From contig JAWZSP010000001.1 in NCBI GenBank assembly GCA_034401135.1, positions 4,898,001 to 4,962,000 of the forward strand: DNA of 64,000 bases, read 5' to 3'. The stretch's first letter is position 1. Each line of letters opens with the position of its first letter. This document shows, one piece after another, positions 45,315-56,248 of the stretch. The notes below the pieces were generated by a model. That model saw only the letters and a list, made by a program, of their open reading frames with translations. It was not told where the DNA came from and ran no database searches. The stretch comes from Volutella citrinella (Eukaryota > Ascomycota > Sordariomycetes > Hypocreales > Nectriaceae). The position numbers and the translations under genes are program-made.

Positions 45315-46313
45315 CTAGTCCGCGTCATAAATGTTTTCCTCGTCGTCTTCGTCTTCAACCTCGTCGCCGCCGCCTTCTTCGCGAAAGACTTCGTCGGCCA
45401 GCGTGCTGCGTCGCCATCCACTGCTTCTCCTCTGTCCCCTCTGATATGATTCCGTCTCGGTGACCGCTCGTTCGCCAACGTATCTTTTTCCAGTCCACTC
45501 CTTGGAGCAGCGGGGGCATTTCTTCTCTCGACGTGTACGCCAGAAAGCATCCTCGCAAACGTCGTGGAGCCGTAGGTTGCAGTCCACCTCTGCGCATCTG
45601 ATTCCTATGGTCGTGATATCCTTGCATGCCTCGCAGAACTTTATCCGTTGCCATTCTCCAGGTCCAAGGTCGGGATCGTTGTAGGTCTCGATGAGCCAAG
45701 GCCGCAGCTCCAAGAGTGCCCTTGGTGACAGACTATAAAACCCTTCGTGGCTTTTCTCAAACCAGCCTCCTTGAACCAAGTTGGCCAGCACGATTTCGAC
45801 TTCGCTATGCTTGAGTCCTCGGTCGACAGGCGTTTGGGTTTGCGACGGCGAACCAGGGTCGGGCTGGCTCTGGGGCCGGTTGGGTCGAGCAAGTTTAATC
45901 GCCTGCATCTCTGTGATGGCAAGCACTTCCATTCGGGGCGAGTTGAACTTGTCGAACATGGCATCCAGCACTCGCTTTATAAAAGCCAGCTCATCGGGGC
46001 CGTAAGTGGTGGCCAGCTGTGTCTGTGGGTCTGAAGTGGTATTGACAAGGGCATAAATGCGGCTCTTGGTGATTTGATGGACTGTGCTGCGAATCTCATA
46101 GTCAAACCGCGATGCCGCCTCCGCTGCCACGTCGAGATAGTTGTGGAATACCTCCTCAGTAATATCCTCTTGACGATGCTCGCCTTCGCCTCCGGCGTCG
46201 GCATCCCAGATCGCCGCAATGATGGGGCGTGCCTCCTCAAAGGTGATGGTTCCTCTCGCCAGTAGGGCTTGCAGGAAAGCTCGATTCCCATTCTCGTACC
46301 TGGAGTCGCCCAT
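45315..46313 (-). CDS. nse1: Smc5-Smc6 complex subunit Nse1 (RING-like)
   Basis: Intronless, 332 aa. It is the Nse1 subunit, which with Nse3 and Nse4 bridges the Smc5/6 heads and serves in DNA repair. The N-terminal winged-helix region is seen in NRAFLQALLARGTITFEEA, the middle in SKIYALVNTTSDPQTQLATT-like sequence (SRIYALVNTT) and GPDELAFIKRVLDAMF. A winged helix near LVQGGWFEKSHEGFYSLSPRAL is followed by the variant C4HC3 RING at about residues 236-290 (FCEACKDI, IRCAEVDCNLRLHDVC, KKCPRCSKEW). The C-terminus is very acidic (EVEDEDDEENIYDAD). The ATG at 46313 follows ACC, a good context; no ATG lies further upstream in frame. Confidence 0.93.
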   Translation of the reverse strand: MGDSRYENGNRAFLQALLARGTITFEEARPIIAAIWDADAGGEGEHRQEDITEEVFHNYLDVAAEAASRFDYEIRSTVHQITKSRIYALVNTTSDPQTQLATTYGPDELAFIKRVLDAMFDKFNSPRMEVLAITEMQAIKLARPNRPQSQPDPGSPSQTQTPVDRGLKHSEVEIVLANLVQGGWFEKSHEGFYSLSPRALLELRPWLIETYNDPDLGPGEWQRIKFCEACKDITTIGIRCAEVDCNLRLHDVCEDAFWRTRREKKCPRCSKEWTGKRYVGERAVTETESYQRGQRRSSGWRRSTLADEVFREEGGGDEVEDEDDEENIYDAD

Positions 46314-47275
46314 GGTTCCAAACAAGCCCTGTGCACCGGAATCCTGATTCAAACCAAGGAATCAAGGCTTTTTTCTCCAGGCGAGACGACGACGTGGGGT
46401 GGTTCAATTACGGGACGTTGAGGAAGCAAGACGCGTCCAAGGCGCGTTCAATCTCGTCCCTGATTGGTGTGGCGGTGTTCTGTGGCGCAGCCCTGGAAGC
46501 CGCCACACTTCACGCCTACCTTCTCCTCAGCAACTCGAATTCCGGTTCAAGTCCAAACCACAGCGGACATAAAATCATTGCCGTATGCCCCCCGACTCAC
46601 CAGCGGCCGACCAGGGAAGATGCCAGTCTGGAATTGCGCACATACGAGGCTAATATGGCATTTGAAACAACGATGCGACTAGCTAGAGGTTCGGTTGTTT
46701 CTGGCGTCCTCGGAGGCTCAGACGGTGCACCCGTGGCAACGAGACATTCGGCCAATCTGACTCAATCTTGATCCTCATTCGGACTTGAATTATGCTATCT
46801 TTCCGGCCTTATCACCTAAGCGACTGTGGAAGCCTCTTGAGCCTCCTGACATTCACAGCTGGCATTTGTCGTTCCTTCTAGACCAAACCTGAGACTCCAT
46901 TTTCACCGTAGTTCGCTAGATCCACCAGACGTCGTTCGAGCTGAGCTTCATATTACGTAGCGTCGCCCGTGCGCATCTCTCTCCACCTCAGCCATGGAAC
47001 TCTCGGATCGGAACAGGGTCCTAGGGGCGGCATTGTGCGCGTCAGATTCGTGATCTGCGGTCAGGTTCTAAACATCTTCCCTGTCCCTCAATGAGCCTCT
47101 CCCTGCCTCACAATCTTCAACTCCCTGGCTCAGATGCTTAGGTAGCTTGAGCAATGGCGAACACCGCGAATGTCGAATCGTCTTGCTGACGTATTTTTTT
47201 TACCCGTTGTCTTAGTCTCGCATCCGCGAGGCCGTGGCGCACAACACACCGTAGCCCAAAACCCTTGCCATCAGA
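46314..47275. other. Intergenic region, divergent promoters
   Basis: 962 bp between the start codons of nse1 and the seven-segment membrane protein. No gene or repeat seen. Confidence 0.5.
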
Positions 47276-48749
47276 ATGGCTACGCAGATACCCTCAGGGG
47301 CTCTAGGGGTGTCCATCGGCGTTCTTTTGTACTCTTTTTTTTGTGCATTCTTCGGTTTGCTCACCGGCTGGCTTTTCTGGGTTCACCAAGAGCGAGCCAG
47401 CTGTAAGTCATTCCAGCCTCTGTCCCCTGTCACAGATGATCAAGCTAATGTCGAGACCAGACGTGTTCCTTTTGGCTACCTTTACCACCATCGGGTCGAT
47501 TGCATCGATTTCGCAGCAGATCCATACCATTGGATGGTGGGAAGACGTGAAGCTGAGGCAACATGACCACGCAGTCCAGCATGCCGGCCGGCCCGAAGTG
47601 TCGATTGCAAATGGGTCAACCGGACTTGATCTTGTCCTCTTCTACATTCGTATAACCCCCCACTCCATCGTCCGCCCTGTATACCCCTAACTGCCACCAT
47701 AGAATTCATTTGCTACGGTATTGAATCGCTGCTCATCTTCTTCTGGTGCGGCACGCTGCTTGTGTCAGTCTATGGCTTTCAGGATTTTGGGAGAGCAACT
47801 TCATACACCAGTCTCCCTGCGAAGCTGTTCGCCATCCTGTTCCCCATCTTGATGGTGTGTCTGTGCCAAATACCATATGTTCTGGACCGCAATGTCCCGT
47901 TCTTCATTCTGGCAAATACATGTAGTAGGTTTCTCCCTCCTGGGCTTATCTCTGACAACCAAACCAACACCAATATAGTGACAGTGGGAATCTGCGGAAG
48001 CGCGATCATGCTTCTCGCGATTTTTGGCCGATACATATACACCAAGAAACTGTTCCTCTCTTTTCGGCTCAGATATGGCAAAAATACTTCCAAGTCCGGA
48101 GAGCAGTCCCATAGCTCGACTTTCACCAGCCTTCAACCGCAGCGCCGTGTTTATGACAGATGGCTGCTCTTGCGATTTGTCGTGGCCTTCTTAGCGCTTG
48201 GGTCAGTAAAATCCAGCTCTGAAACTATGAGCAGTCGCTAACCTAGTTCCTTGCAGAGCCTTCCAGATAATAACCATCACAACTGAAGCCAGGTCCATTA
48301 GAGAAAACGACAAACAACATCTCGGCAAAGAGGCCGATATCGGTGTTGACAGAGCCAAAACAGATATAATAATGTTTATGCCCGGTGCGACTCCACCATT
48401 GGTTACATTCATTGTCTTCGGAACTACCAGAACATTTCGAGACTACATGATGGCAAAGTTCTGGCCGGGTTGTCTAAATAGACATAGAAGGCGTGGCTTG
48501 TCCGTGCGGAGTCCCTCTGCAGCGTCGTTTGAGGGGGTCTATCCGGGGCATCCCGACGTTGGTCGCACAGCCAGGGGCCGGAGGAATGAGAATACAGGCA
48601 GTATGGGATCAGATGTGATTCTTATGAACGGTGTCGGCAGAGGAGAGTCTGCTAGGGCCATCAGCATTGCTGGTGCTAGTATAGACGGCCCCGATAGGTC
48701 ATCTTACTTGATGCCAAGGAGTCCAACAGGCCCGGCATATCGATTCTAG
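47276..48749 (+). CDS. Seven-segment membrane protein, receptor-like, function unknown
   Basis: 417 aa assembled from five exons: 47276-47402, 47461-47649, 47703-47924, 47979-48201 and 48257-48749. All introns are 53-58 nt with CTAAC, CTAAT or CTGAC branch sites, and each join keeps the frame. Seven hydrophobic stretches follow: IGVLLYSFFCAFFGLLTGWL; VFLLATFTTIGSIASI; YGIESLLIFFWCGTLLVSV; LFAILFPILMVCLCQIPYVL; VGICGSAIMLLAIFGRYIY; WLLLRFVVAFLALGAFQIIT; and IIMFMPGATPPLVTFIVFG, then a hydrophilic tail of about 110 residues starting TTRTFRDYM. Short extracellular N-terminus and long basic, Ser-rich tail suggest a G-protein-coupled-receptor-like topology. I recognise no named receptor class, and ligand and partner are unknown. 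Confidence 0.82.
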
Positions 48750-49662
48750 TGTTCATAGCGAGGACGCAAAATTAAAATAGGCAAGGACTTGTCGTCGCGT
48801 CTATTTTTTTTTTATAAATCTCCAACCGCAGGATGTGTCGCTGTTGACAACTGCTATTGTCGGAAACGATGGAGTCAGTCAGGCAAAGATGCCAGTCTTT
48901 GACTGGACGCGTAGTACGAATAAATCGCAAAAAAGAAGTTAAAAAGAAGTTACCAACTTTCTACCAACAATATCATGGATTGAAACAATGATAATATTTA
49001 TAACTAAACTAAATATTTTCTCTGTTACGCAGGATTTGTCCTCCCTAATTGAAACTCTAGGGTAGTTGGCCGTGTGAGGACCCGCTGACTAAGGCAGCTC
49101 CCAAAGCTTCATCCAAGCATGATTGGCCGCCCAGGAACAGCTTCTCACCTCCATTCTCAATGAGAGCTCCGAGGGTTCAACAGGGACAGCAAGCCACCGC
49201 CACAAACTTCGGAGAAACCTGTTGAATATCCATCAAGAACCATCGAGGCGGCTATATTTCCTAGTATCCTGTGCAGTTTCACCTCGCTGCGAGCAAACCC
49301 TAGCCACCAGGTGTCCCCCGACCATCAGGCTGCACCTCGCGTCAGGTAGCTAGTATTGGCACAAAGACCAACATTGAGCAGGCCTCGCACCACTGATAGA
49401 GAGCCATACGCACGATCAGTGACGCAAACCACTGCAGAGACTCAGCACATCGCATGTTTTTCGGTTCCTTCCGCCAAACAGGGACAATTGGTGTGCAATC
49501 TGGCCGCAAGCCTTAGTGACCTTGAGACACTCTGCACTCTCGGCTCGACCCAATAGGCGCCTAACCGAGCGATAGCCTGCCGTGCAATTAAGTGCCTTGG
49601 GACACAGAGGACAGGTTGGGCTGGCAGACAATTGTCAAACCTCCCCCCCTCCCATAACCATC
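48750..49662. other. Intergenic region upstream of clr2
   Basis: 913 bp; the first 350 bases are A/T-rich, with a poly-T run at 48804-48814, as expected for a 3' end. No gene seen. Confidence 0.5.
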
Positions 49663-51676
49663 ATGGCGGAAATGAAGGAATTCGACGTCATCCGGGTTGC
49701 TAGAAGCGATGGAGTCGATAGCGGCCCAGGATACTGGCCATTGAATGCACCTGCTGCTCCGGCTACCAAGAAGACAACAAAGGACGCAGCTGAGAAGACA
49801 CCGCGAACAAAACCCCAGATGGTGCGGCTATCCGAAGACGATCCAAGGTTTGTCGAGTGGAGGGTGAAGCTCGGTATTCTTCTCAAACAAGAGCTGTGCC
49901 CAACCCCTGACGGTAAGCCTCAATTGTGATTTGCTGGACTTGTGGTGGTGGTGGTTGACGTTACATGCAGAAGGCAATTCTTGGTATGTGCAGTTCCCCC
50001 GTGGGTACTGGCTATACGAGAAGTCCAAGCATCTCTGGGTCTCGGGATATCCCATCAAAGCAAAGCTGTTCAAAAGCCCCCAAGAATTCGCCGCACATTT
50101 GATATGGCTGCTCTCTGCCTCTATGGACTACAAGGACTGTTGCTGTGCCCACTGCAATGCAGCAACGCCAGCCAAGTTGGCCGCGGCCATTGAAGACCAG
50201 CTCGTCATCACAAACGAGCCACCAAAGACGGACAAGATACCCCCCAAGGTGACACCGGTGCCACTGCCTCCTATGCCTGGACAGCCGCTGCAAAAGCCGC
50301 CAACTCCTGCTTCGCGGCCATCCTCTACGCAGCCACCATCGGTAGCACCCGCTCCGAACTCACCCGCTCCGGCCACTACGGTGCCACTACCGCGGACACA
50401 AGCAATGTCACAGGTGCAACCACCACCGCAGCAACAACCGCAGCAGCAACAGCAGCAGCAGCAACAACAACAACATCAGCAACAGCAACAAGTGCAACAA
50501 CATCAACAGCCAGCACCACAAGTCCATCCCCAAGCACACCCTCAGGCTCAGGCTCAGGCTCAGGCTCAAGCTCAAGGCCAACCCCAACTTCAAACACAAC
50601 AACAGCCTCGTCAGTCTCAAATGGAGCCACAATTGCAGCCGCAACCGCAACCGCAACCACAGCCACAGCCTTTGGCTGCCCAGACTCTCCAATGGAGCCT
50701 CAAGGCACCGCTGCTATTCCGAACTGGTGAGATGGTTTGGTACCAAAACGTCAACACGTGGCGCCTAGGCGTGATTGCGTCTTGTTCAAACGGCATCAAC
50801 GAGCTCATTCCTATTGGCCATTCATCGATTCCGCACCCGAATGTAAACAAGCCTGATGCCAATCTGCGACCTTTCCACGCCTTCACCGTCCCGCCAGTGA
50901 CGTACCCCGAACTCAAAGAAAAGATGTTCGACGAGATTGCCTGGGATGCTCAGTTCAGGGCCCTTGCCTCCGAGCCTAACAAGAGGGACTCGTTGGTCCT
51001 TGATGCATCCAAGATGGCAGCTACTAAGATTGACTACTCATTCTCGATCTGGACACATATTCCAGAGGCGTCCAACAGCCAAACGGCTTTCTACTATGGT
51101 TGCTTCTTTGGCGCGGAGAGAATCGAGGTTGGAGATGCCATCCGTGTGAGACCGGAGCCGAACACGCCTAGCGACGGAGGGGTGCTGGGCCTGAGAGCCA
51201 TTTACACGTCGCAGGATCTCCCCAACGACGTCTTCTTCAGCGGCCACATCTACGTGCCGGTGATAAGCGAGGCAGAACCACCCAACGCAGTTCACGAAGA
51301 GCACCTGCCCGTAGCTCTCCGAGAAGAGAGCCAGTGGCGCAGCTCTGTCAACCCGCGACAACGGCACAGTTGGGTTATCTCCAAGAGCAATGTGGTTCTG
51401 AGGGAGTCGTTTATACGCGGTAGGTTCTACCCTCCGCACCGGCTCATGCCGATCCTCAACCCGGAGGGCTTCAAGCAGGCCGTCGCGCAGGGCAGGGTTG
51501 ATAATCTGCCGGCGCATCTGAATAACCGCATGGACGGAAATGGCCGGCGCATAGGGCGCAAGGCCAACCGGAGAGATACTATTGGTGCTGCCGTGGGCCC
51601 GGCGGTGCGCCTGGCGCTGGAGCCGTATGTGAGGGAGGAGGCCGTGTCTCAGCCTGCAACGGTTACAATCGATTGA
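49663..51676 (+). CDS. clr2: Transcription-silencing protein Clr2 (cryptic loci regulator 2)
   Basis: 651 aa in two exons, 49663-49912 and 49971-51676 (58 nt intron). In fission yeast Clr2 belongs to the SHREC deacetylase/remodelling complex that silences heterochromatin. The N-terminal Clr2 domain spans about residues 55-165: FVEWRVKLGILLKQELC, SWYVQFPRGYWLYEKSKHLW, VSGYPIKAKLFKSPQEFAAH, LIWLLSASMDYKDCCCAHC. The C-terminal Clr2 domain begins near residue 335 (FRTGEMVWYQNVNTWRLGVI; DASKMAATKIDYSFSIW; YYGCFFGAERIEVGDAIRV; VFFSGHIYVPVISEAEPPN). Between them is a linker of about 160 residues made of P and Q, including glutamine runs and a QA repeat. Start: the first ATG of the frame, after ACCATC. 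Confidence 0.9.
50418..50690 (+). repeat. Glutamine-coding CAG/CAA repeats and a CAGGCT hexamer repeat in clr2
   Basis: Mixed CAG/CAA runs (about 50428-50510), a CAGGCT/CAAGCT array coding Gln-Ala (about 50543-50576) and a CAACCG array coding Gln-Pro (about 50635-50670). All stay in frame and form the linker of Clr2. Confidence 0.9.
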
Positions 51677-52044
51677 TGTTGTTTTGGGCCAGCTCCTGGA
51701 AGCTAGACTGTAGAGGACGTCAGCATGAGCTAGGTTGAAGCGTATGCATGTATGGCATGTTTGGAAAGTGGCCAGGGGATGTGCGGATGAGCCTTGAGTA
51801 GCCCATGGAGAGGAAATAGATGGACTCTGCCTGGTGACTTTTGTCGCAGTCCTTGCCCAGGCCGCTGCTCCGTGGTGGTTTTCATCTCGACACAACGTGT
51901 TGTTCCATGACAACATCCGACTGAATTGATTGAAACAGAGGTGAAATACAAAACATGATGGTGACTACTGATATCGGCCAGGCGCAGCCTGCCAATAAAT
52001 TTTATTAACATCAAGGCTCAATGCTCGTGACGAAAGCCGAACAT
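51677..52044. other. Convergent 3' region
   Basis: 368 bp between the clr2 stop and the end of the disrupted minus-strand gene; no gene. Confidence 0.5.
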
Positions 52045-53251
52045 CTAGCCAATCTTGTCATAGGTGACGTATGTGTGCTTCTTACCATTATACGTCCAGG
52101 CTTTCTTTCCCTGGTATTTCCCTATGGGTTTCCAATCTTCCATCCTCGTCTCCCTCTTACTCCCGTCTTGGAACACAAACCTGTCAGAGCCTATTGCATA
52201 CTTCTTCTTGGCTACTTTGACCTCCTTATATCCGCGCCCTCCTCCATCTCTACGGCTGGCGCTAGATGAACCAGCCTTGGCCGGGCGGGGCTCATCCTTG
52301 ATTGATGGTACGATTTGACAGGTTCCGTCCTTGATTGTTTTGACGATGTTGTGGAACGTCGAAGCATTTTTCGAGTCGGCGTCGATGTATGCCCCATGCA
52401 AGTTTATGAGTTGGAGCTTGTCCCGAGTGATCAGCCACAGGCGAAAAAAAGCACCCACCGTCGTCATGGCACAGATCTGCTTCACGTCCTTGGCCTCCTC
52501 AAAACAAGACTCGGCCTCGGCAAGTACCTGATCCTCGGCCAGGGTTTGTGCCTCGTCCATGGCCTCCTCTTGCTCATTCTTACTCTTGCCGCCAGGTTGG
52601 CCCTGACATTCGACCAAGAGAAGAGGAGACATTGTGTTATTGTTCTCGTTGAGACGCTTGACTACGATACCCACCCGTCTATTAGAGTCGTCGGAGTCAT
52701 CAGTCCGCCATTCGGAGGTTACGGCATAAGCTTTGGTATCGCCAAATGCTTGTTGTAGTAGGACCTGCCAAAGAGCCAACGACTCACACTCAAGAGAAAG
52801 CTCCCTTGAGGTGCGTCTGCAACAATTTGGAAGTAATAAGGCTCATGGTGACCGAACTGATGTTTCAAAAATAGTTTGAACGGTAATATTGAAGGGAATC
52901 ACCCTCAGGGATCATGATCAGAAGATCTTTAGGATCAGGAGTGATGGGGGGTTTCCGGTCCGTTGGATATGGAGATTTGCCCAAGCAGTATATATACTCG
53001 GTTTCGAGCGCCTTCATAGCTACGGTGCTCATTTTGACATTGTTTACTAGCATGGCGATGCCAATCTCCACGAATTCATTGTCCACTCGATCCTCTTTGG
53101 CCGTCGACCGATGAGAGAGCTGGATAAAGGCTGGTGGAGGCGCTCGTGGGCCGCTGGGTTCGACATCTACAAAGGCCAAAAGGGCTTCTGACGTGTTGGC
53201 CAAAGCGGCCAAACACACCCGAAAGGCTCAAAACAGCTGCTTGTTGGTCAT
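52045..53251 (-). pseudogene. Disrupted gene with a PD-(D/E)XK nuclease-like C-terminal domain
   Basis: The gene reads as one protein only if three lesions are ignored: an in-frame TGA at codon 8 after the ATG at 53251 (53230-53228, a change consistent with CGA to TGA); a frame change near 52885, where DLLIMIPEGDS must continue as ILPFKLFLKHQFGHHEPYYF; and another near 52795, where IVADAPQGSFLL must continue as ECESLALWQVLLQQAFGDT. No canonical intron I tried repairs these. The last 735 bases are open and resemble a large fungal family with a PD-(D/E)XK fold (SPLLLVECQGQ, DVKQICAMTTVGAFFRLW). The expected catalytic lysine after VEC is Gln, so the domain may have been inactive anyway. The family assignment is from pattern memory and is tentative. 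Confidence 0.55.
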
Positions 53252-53629
53252 GGCTAGGCCGCCAGATTCGGACAAAACGCTGGATGGGTATCGTGGGGAA
53301 CTTGGTGTCCCTGCCAGGGCATCTCCCAATGTTGGAGCAAACCCGGCCGACATCGTCTTGCGCCCGATTTATTGGAGCATGGTAAACGATTCATAGAGAG
53401 AACGGCGAGAAACGGTCCTTGTTTGGGCCTTGACCAGCTTCAGTCGAATCAGAACGTGGCGTCATTGTCGTCGTGACTCACATCGAACCAACAGCCCAAC
53501 CAACATAAATCGCCAGGCCGGCCACACGCTTGTTTGCCTGAGCAATGACCTGATCTCTGTGCGCTTTTGTCTAGTCTCTGCCATTTATAACGGCTGCGAA
53601 TCAATAGTAGTAGTATTCTACCCCTAGCC
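53252..53629. other. Head-to-head intergenic region
   Basis: 378 bp between the presumed start codons of the disrupted nuclease-fold gene and the tryptophanyl-tRNA synthetase gene; a shared promoter region by position only. Confidence 0.45.
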
Positions 53630-55095
53630 ATGGACGCATCCGTGGACGTACCAACTCCCAAAGCCGCGACCAATGCGACACAAGACGTCAATCCGTGGAG
53701 CGTCTCTGGTGCTCTGGTTGATGGGAAGCTTCAAGCCATTGACTACCACCGCTTGATCGAGAGCTTTGGTACGCGACATATTACTGATGAGCTGCTCGAC
53801 CGCTTTCAGGCTGTGACGGGCCGCAAACCGCACGTCTTCATCCGCAGAGGCCTCTTCTTTAGCCACCGAGACCTGGAGGTCATCCTGGACCGCCATGAGA
53901 AGAAGCAGCCCTTCTTTCTCTACACGGGCCGTGGTCCCAGCAGCGGGAGCATGCATCTCGGACACATGGTCCCTTTCACTCTCACCAAGGACGCAAGCCC
54001 TCGTTTCCTCTATGGACTTTCTTTCTTTTTCGGCTGCTACTCGAGCATGGGCTAATCTGTGTGCCCGTCTGCTGTTGCTGTTTAGGTGGCTGCGGGATGT
54101 CTTTGACGTGCCGCTCGTCATAATGATGACCGACGACGAAAAGTACCTGTGGCAAAAAGGCCCATTCAATAGAAGAGATGAAGTCGTTTGTCCAGGTAAA
54201 CGCTCGTGACATCCTGGCCGTCGGCTTCGACCCGGCCAAGACGTTTCTCTTCAGCGACTTCGACTTCATGGGCGGCGCCTTTTACGAGAACGTCGTCAAG
54301 GTGTCCCGCTGCATCACCCTCAACACCAGCAAGGCCGTATTTGGGTTCAGTGACAGGTGATTCCGCATTCATATCCTCCCTGGTGCCCCTCAGATGCTAA
54401 ACACCTTTTCGCCCAGCGACTCGGTCGGAAAGGCACACTTTGTGTCGATCCAAACCTGCACCGCGTTTGCGACCACTTTCCCTCACATCTTCGGGACCGA
54501 CACCAAGAAGACCTCGGCGATCCCGTCGCTGATTTCCTGCGCAATCGACCAAGACCCATACTTCCGCATCTGCCGAGACGTAGCCCCGCGGCTTGGGTAT
54601 GCGAAGCCGTCGATTATTCACTCCAAGTTCTTTCCGGCCCTCCAGGGGCCTGGGTCCAAGATGAGCGCATCGGTTGACTCGAGCGCCATCTTCATGTCTG
54701 ATAGCCCAAAGCAGATGTGAGTCGTGCCCCTCTACTAGCACTAAACTGATACTCTTCTCATCATGTGTCACTTTAGCGCCCGCAAGATCAACAAGTGTGC
54801 GTTTTCTGGTGGTCAGGAAACACTGGATGAGCAACGCCGTCTTGGCGGGAACCCCGATGTGGATGTGGCCTACCAATACCTGAGCTTCTTCCTCGAGGAC
54901 GATGACCAACTCAAGAGCATCGAGGAGGCATATCGGAAAGGCGAGCTGCTCACCGGGGAGCTGAAGAAGCTCTGTATTGAACAGCTCCAAGTGTTCGTGG
55001 CTGGGTTTCAGGCTCGCCGGGAGACCATAGACGATGCCGTTCTTGCCCAGTTTATGAGTGTCCGACCTCTCACCTGGGGTTCCAGAGAGGCGTGA
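53630..55095 (+). CDS. wrs1: Tryptophanyl-tRNA synthetase, cytosolic type, with disrupted frame
   Basis: Class I synthetase that charges tRNA-Trp. Best reading: 53630-53988, 54086-54356, 54417-54716 and 54777-55095. N-terminal [20 protein letters not shown] and [20 protein letters not shown] lead to the HIGH-type motif [14 protein letters not shown]; later come [30 protein letters not shown] [20 protein letters not shown] and the KMSAS loop in GSKMSASVD, then [16 protein letters not shown]. Two defects: the first donor, after LTK, reads GG or GA instead of GT; and at the A5 run 54154-54158 one base too many shifts the frame (WQK must continue as [13 protein letters not shown]). The other two splices are canonical. 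Either this is a decaying copy or the assembly has small errors here. Confidence 0.8.
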
Positions 55096-55513
55096 AGCGA
55101 CGGGTTGAGCCAAGTGGAAACATGAGATGATAGTACCACAGCTTTACTTCTTTTTAACTGGCATTGTTCCCCCAGCCCACATTCTTCCAGAGACCGCCTC
55201 TGTGCAACCAACGACGACCTGTGTTGCCTGCTGCATATGGATGGGATTCCGGTTACACAAGATTTCATGTGTCGGCACCTTTTTTTCTTGTTTTTGCGCA
55301 TGTTCCAGGTTTCCTGTTGGCTTATCGTATGAGCTGTGCATATCCCGTGTCAGCGCTGCAGCCGCAAAAAGCACGCGTGGGCGAGAAGAAGGAAAAAAAG
55401 GGAAAACAAAAAGAAGGCGGGGGAAAAAGCAAAAGTCCCTCTGGACTCTGGGCTCCTGGGGGGTGTACGGGTAGGCAGCCCATTTGATCGGTACGGAGTT
55501 GCGCAATATCATG

Positions 55514-55537
55514 CATGTACATGTACATGTATATGCA
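55514..55537. repeat. GTACAT tandem, self-complementary
   Basis: About three units of the palindromic hexamer, which can pair with itself. Confidence 0.75.
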
Positions 55538-56225
55538 CGCATGGGCAGCATGGCAAAGTAGTAGCAGCCTGGGAGGGTCAGGTCACGCCGAAACCGAAAA
55601 AGAAGGGAAGGAAGAGACAAAAGAACCCGGCAACTGTGAGTCTCTGCACGAGGACAGTCACGGAAGGCCTCGGGCTGCAAAGATTCTTTGCAGCCCAGGT
55701 GGTTGACTCACCTATCCCAATCTCTCTCTCACCCGCCGAGACACAGATCTCATCCAAGTCCGATACATCATTCCATTTACTTAATGAATTACCGCATAAA
55801 TAAGACTAAAGGAGCTCGCCCCCAAAGCGGCAGTCACAGCATGGAGCGGAACCCCCCTCTTGCAGCAATCACTCAACCAGGTCACCATCACCGGCAGCAC
55901 CAAGATGGGCCGCGACTCCGCCCAGTGAAACCACGGCATGGCGCTGTGCTACATATTACGAGGTCGCCGCCGCATTCGCTGCAGCCGCCGGGGACAAACA
56001 CGTAATGCGCAATCAGCTCCCCCCTCTCGGCGGCTGAGACACATGGACGCCCATGTGAGCCATCATCAGCCCTCCCGAACCCGCCATTCTGGGCAAACCC
56101 CACTCCCCCCATGTTTCGGCCCTCGGTGGAGTGGACAAGGGGGTGTGATCGATCCGGAATTCCAGAGGCAACGCCGCCCGTGGCAAAATGGGACTGAGAG
56201 CGACACCGGCAGACGGGCGGGAGAG

Positions 56226-56248
56226 GGCTGGCTGGCTGGCTGGCTGGC
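56226..56248. repeat. CTGG tetranucleotide repeat
   Basis: Five consecutive units, flanked by G-rich sequence. Confidence 0.85.

Noticed and set aside
47403..47435. 33-nt intron in the seven-segment protein using the first downstream AG
   Set aside because: Too short for a fungal intron and gives a non-hydrophobic frame; the acceptor at 47460 gives a 58-nt intron with a CTAAT branch and restores a membrane helix.
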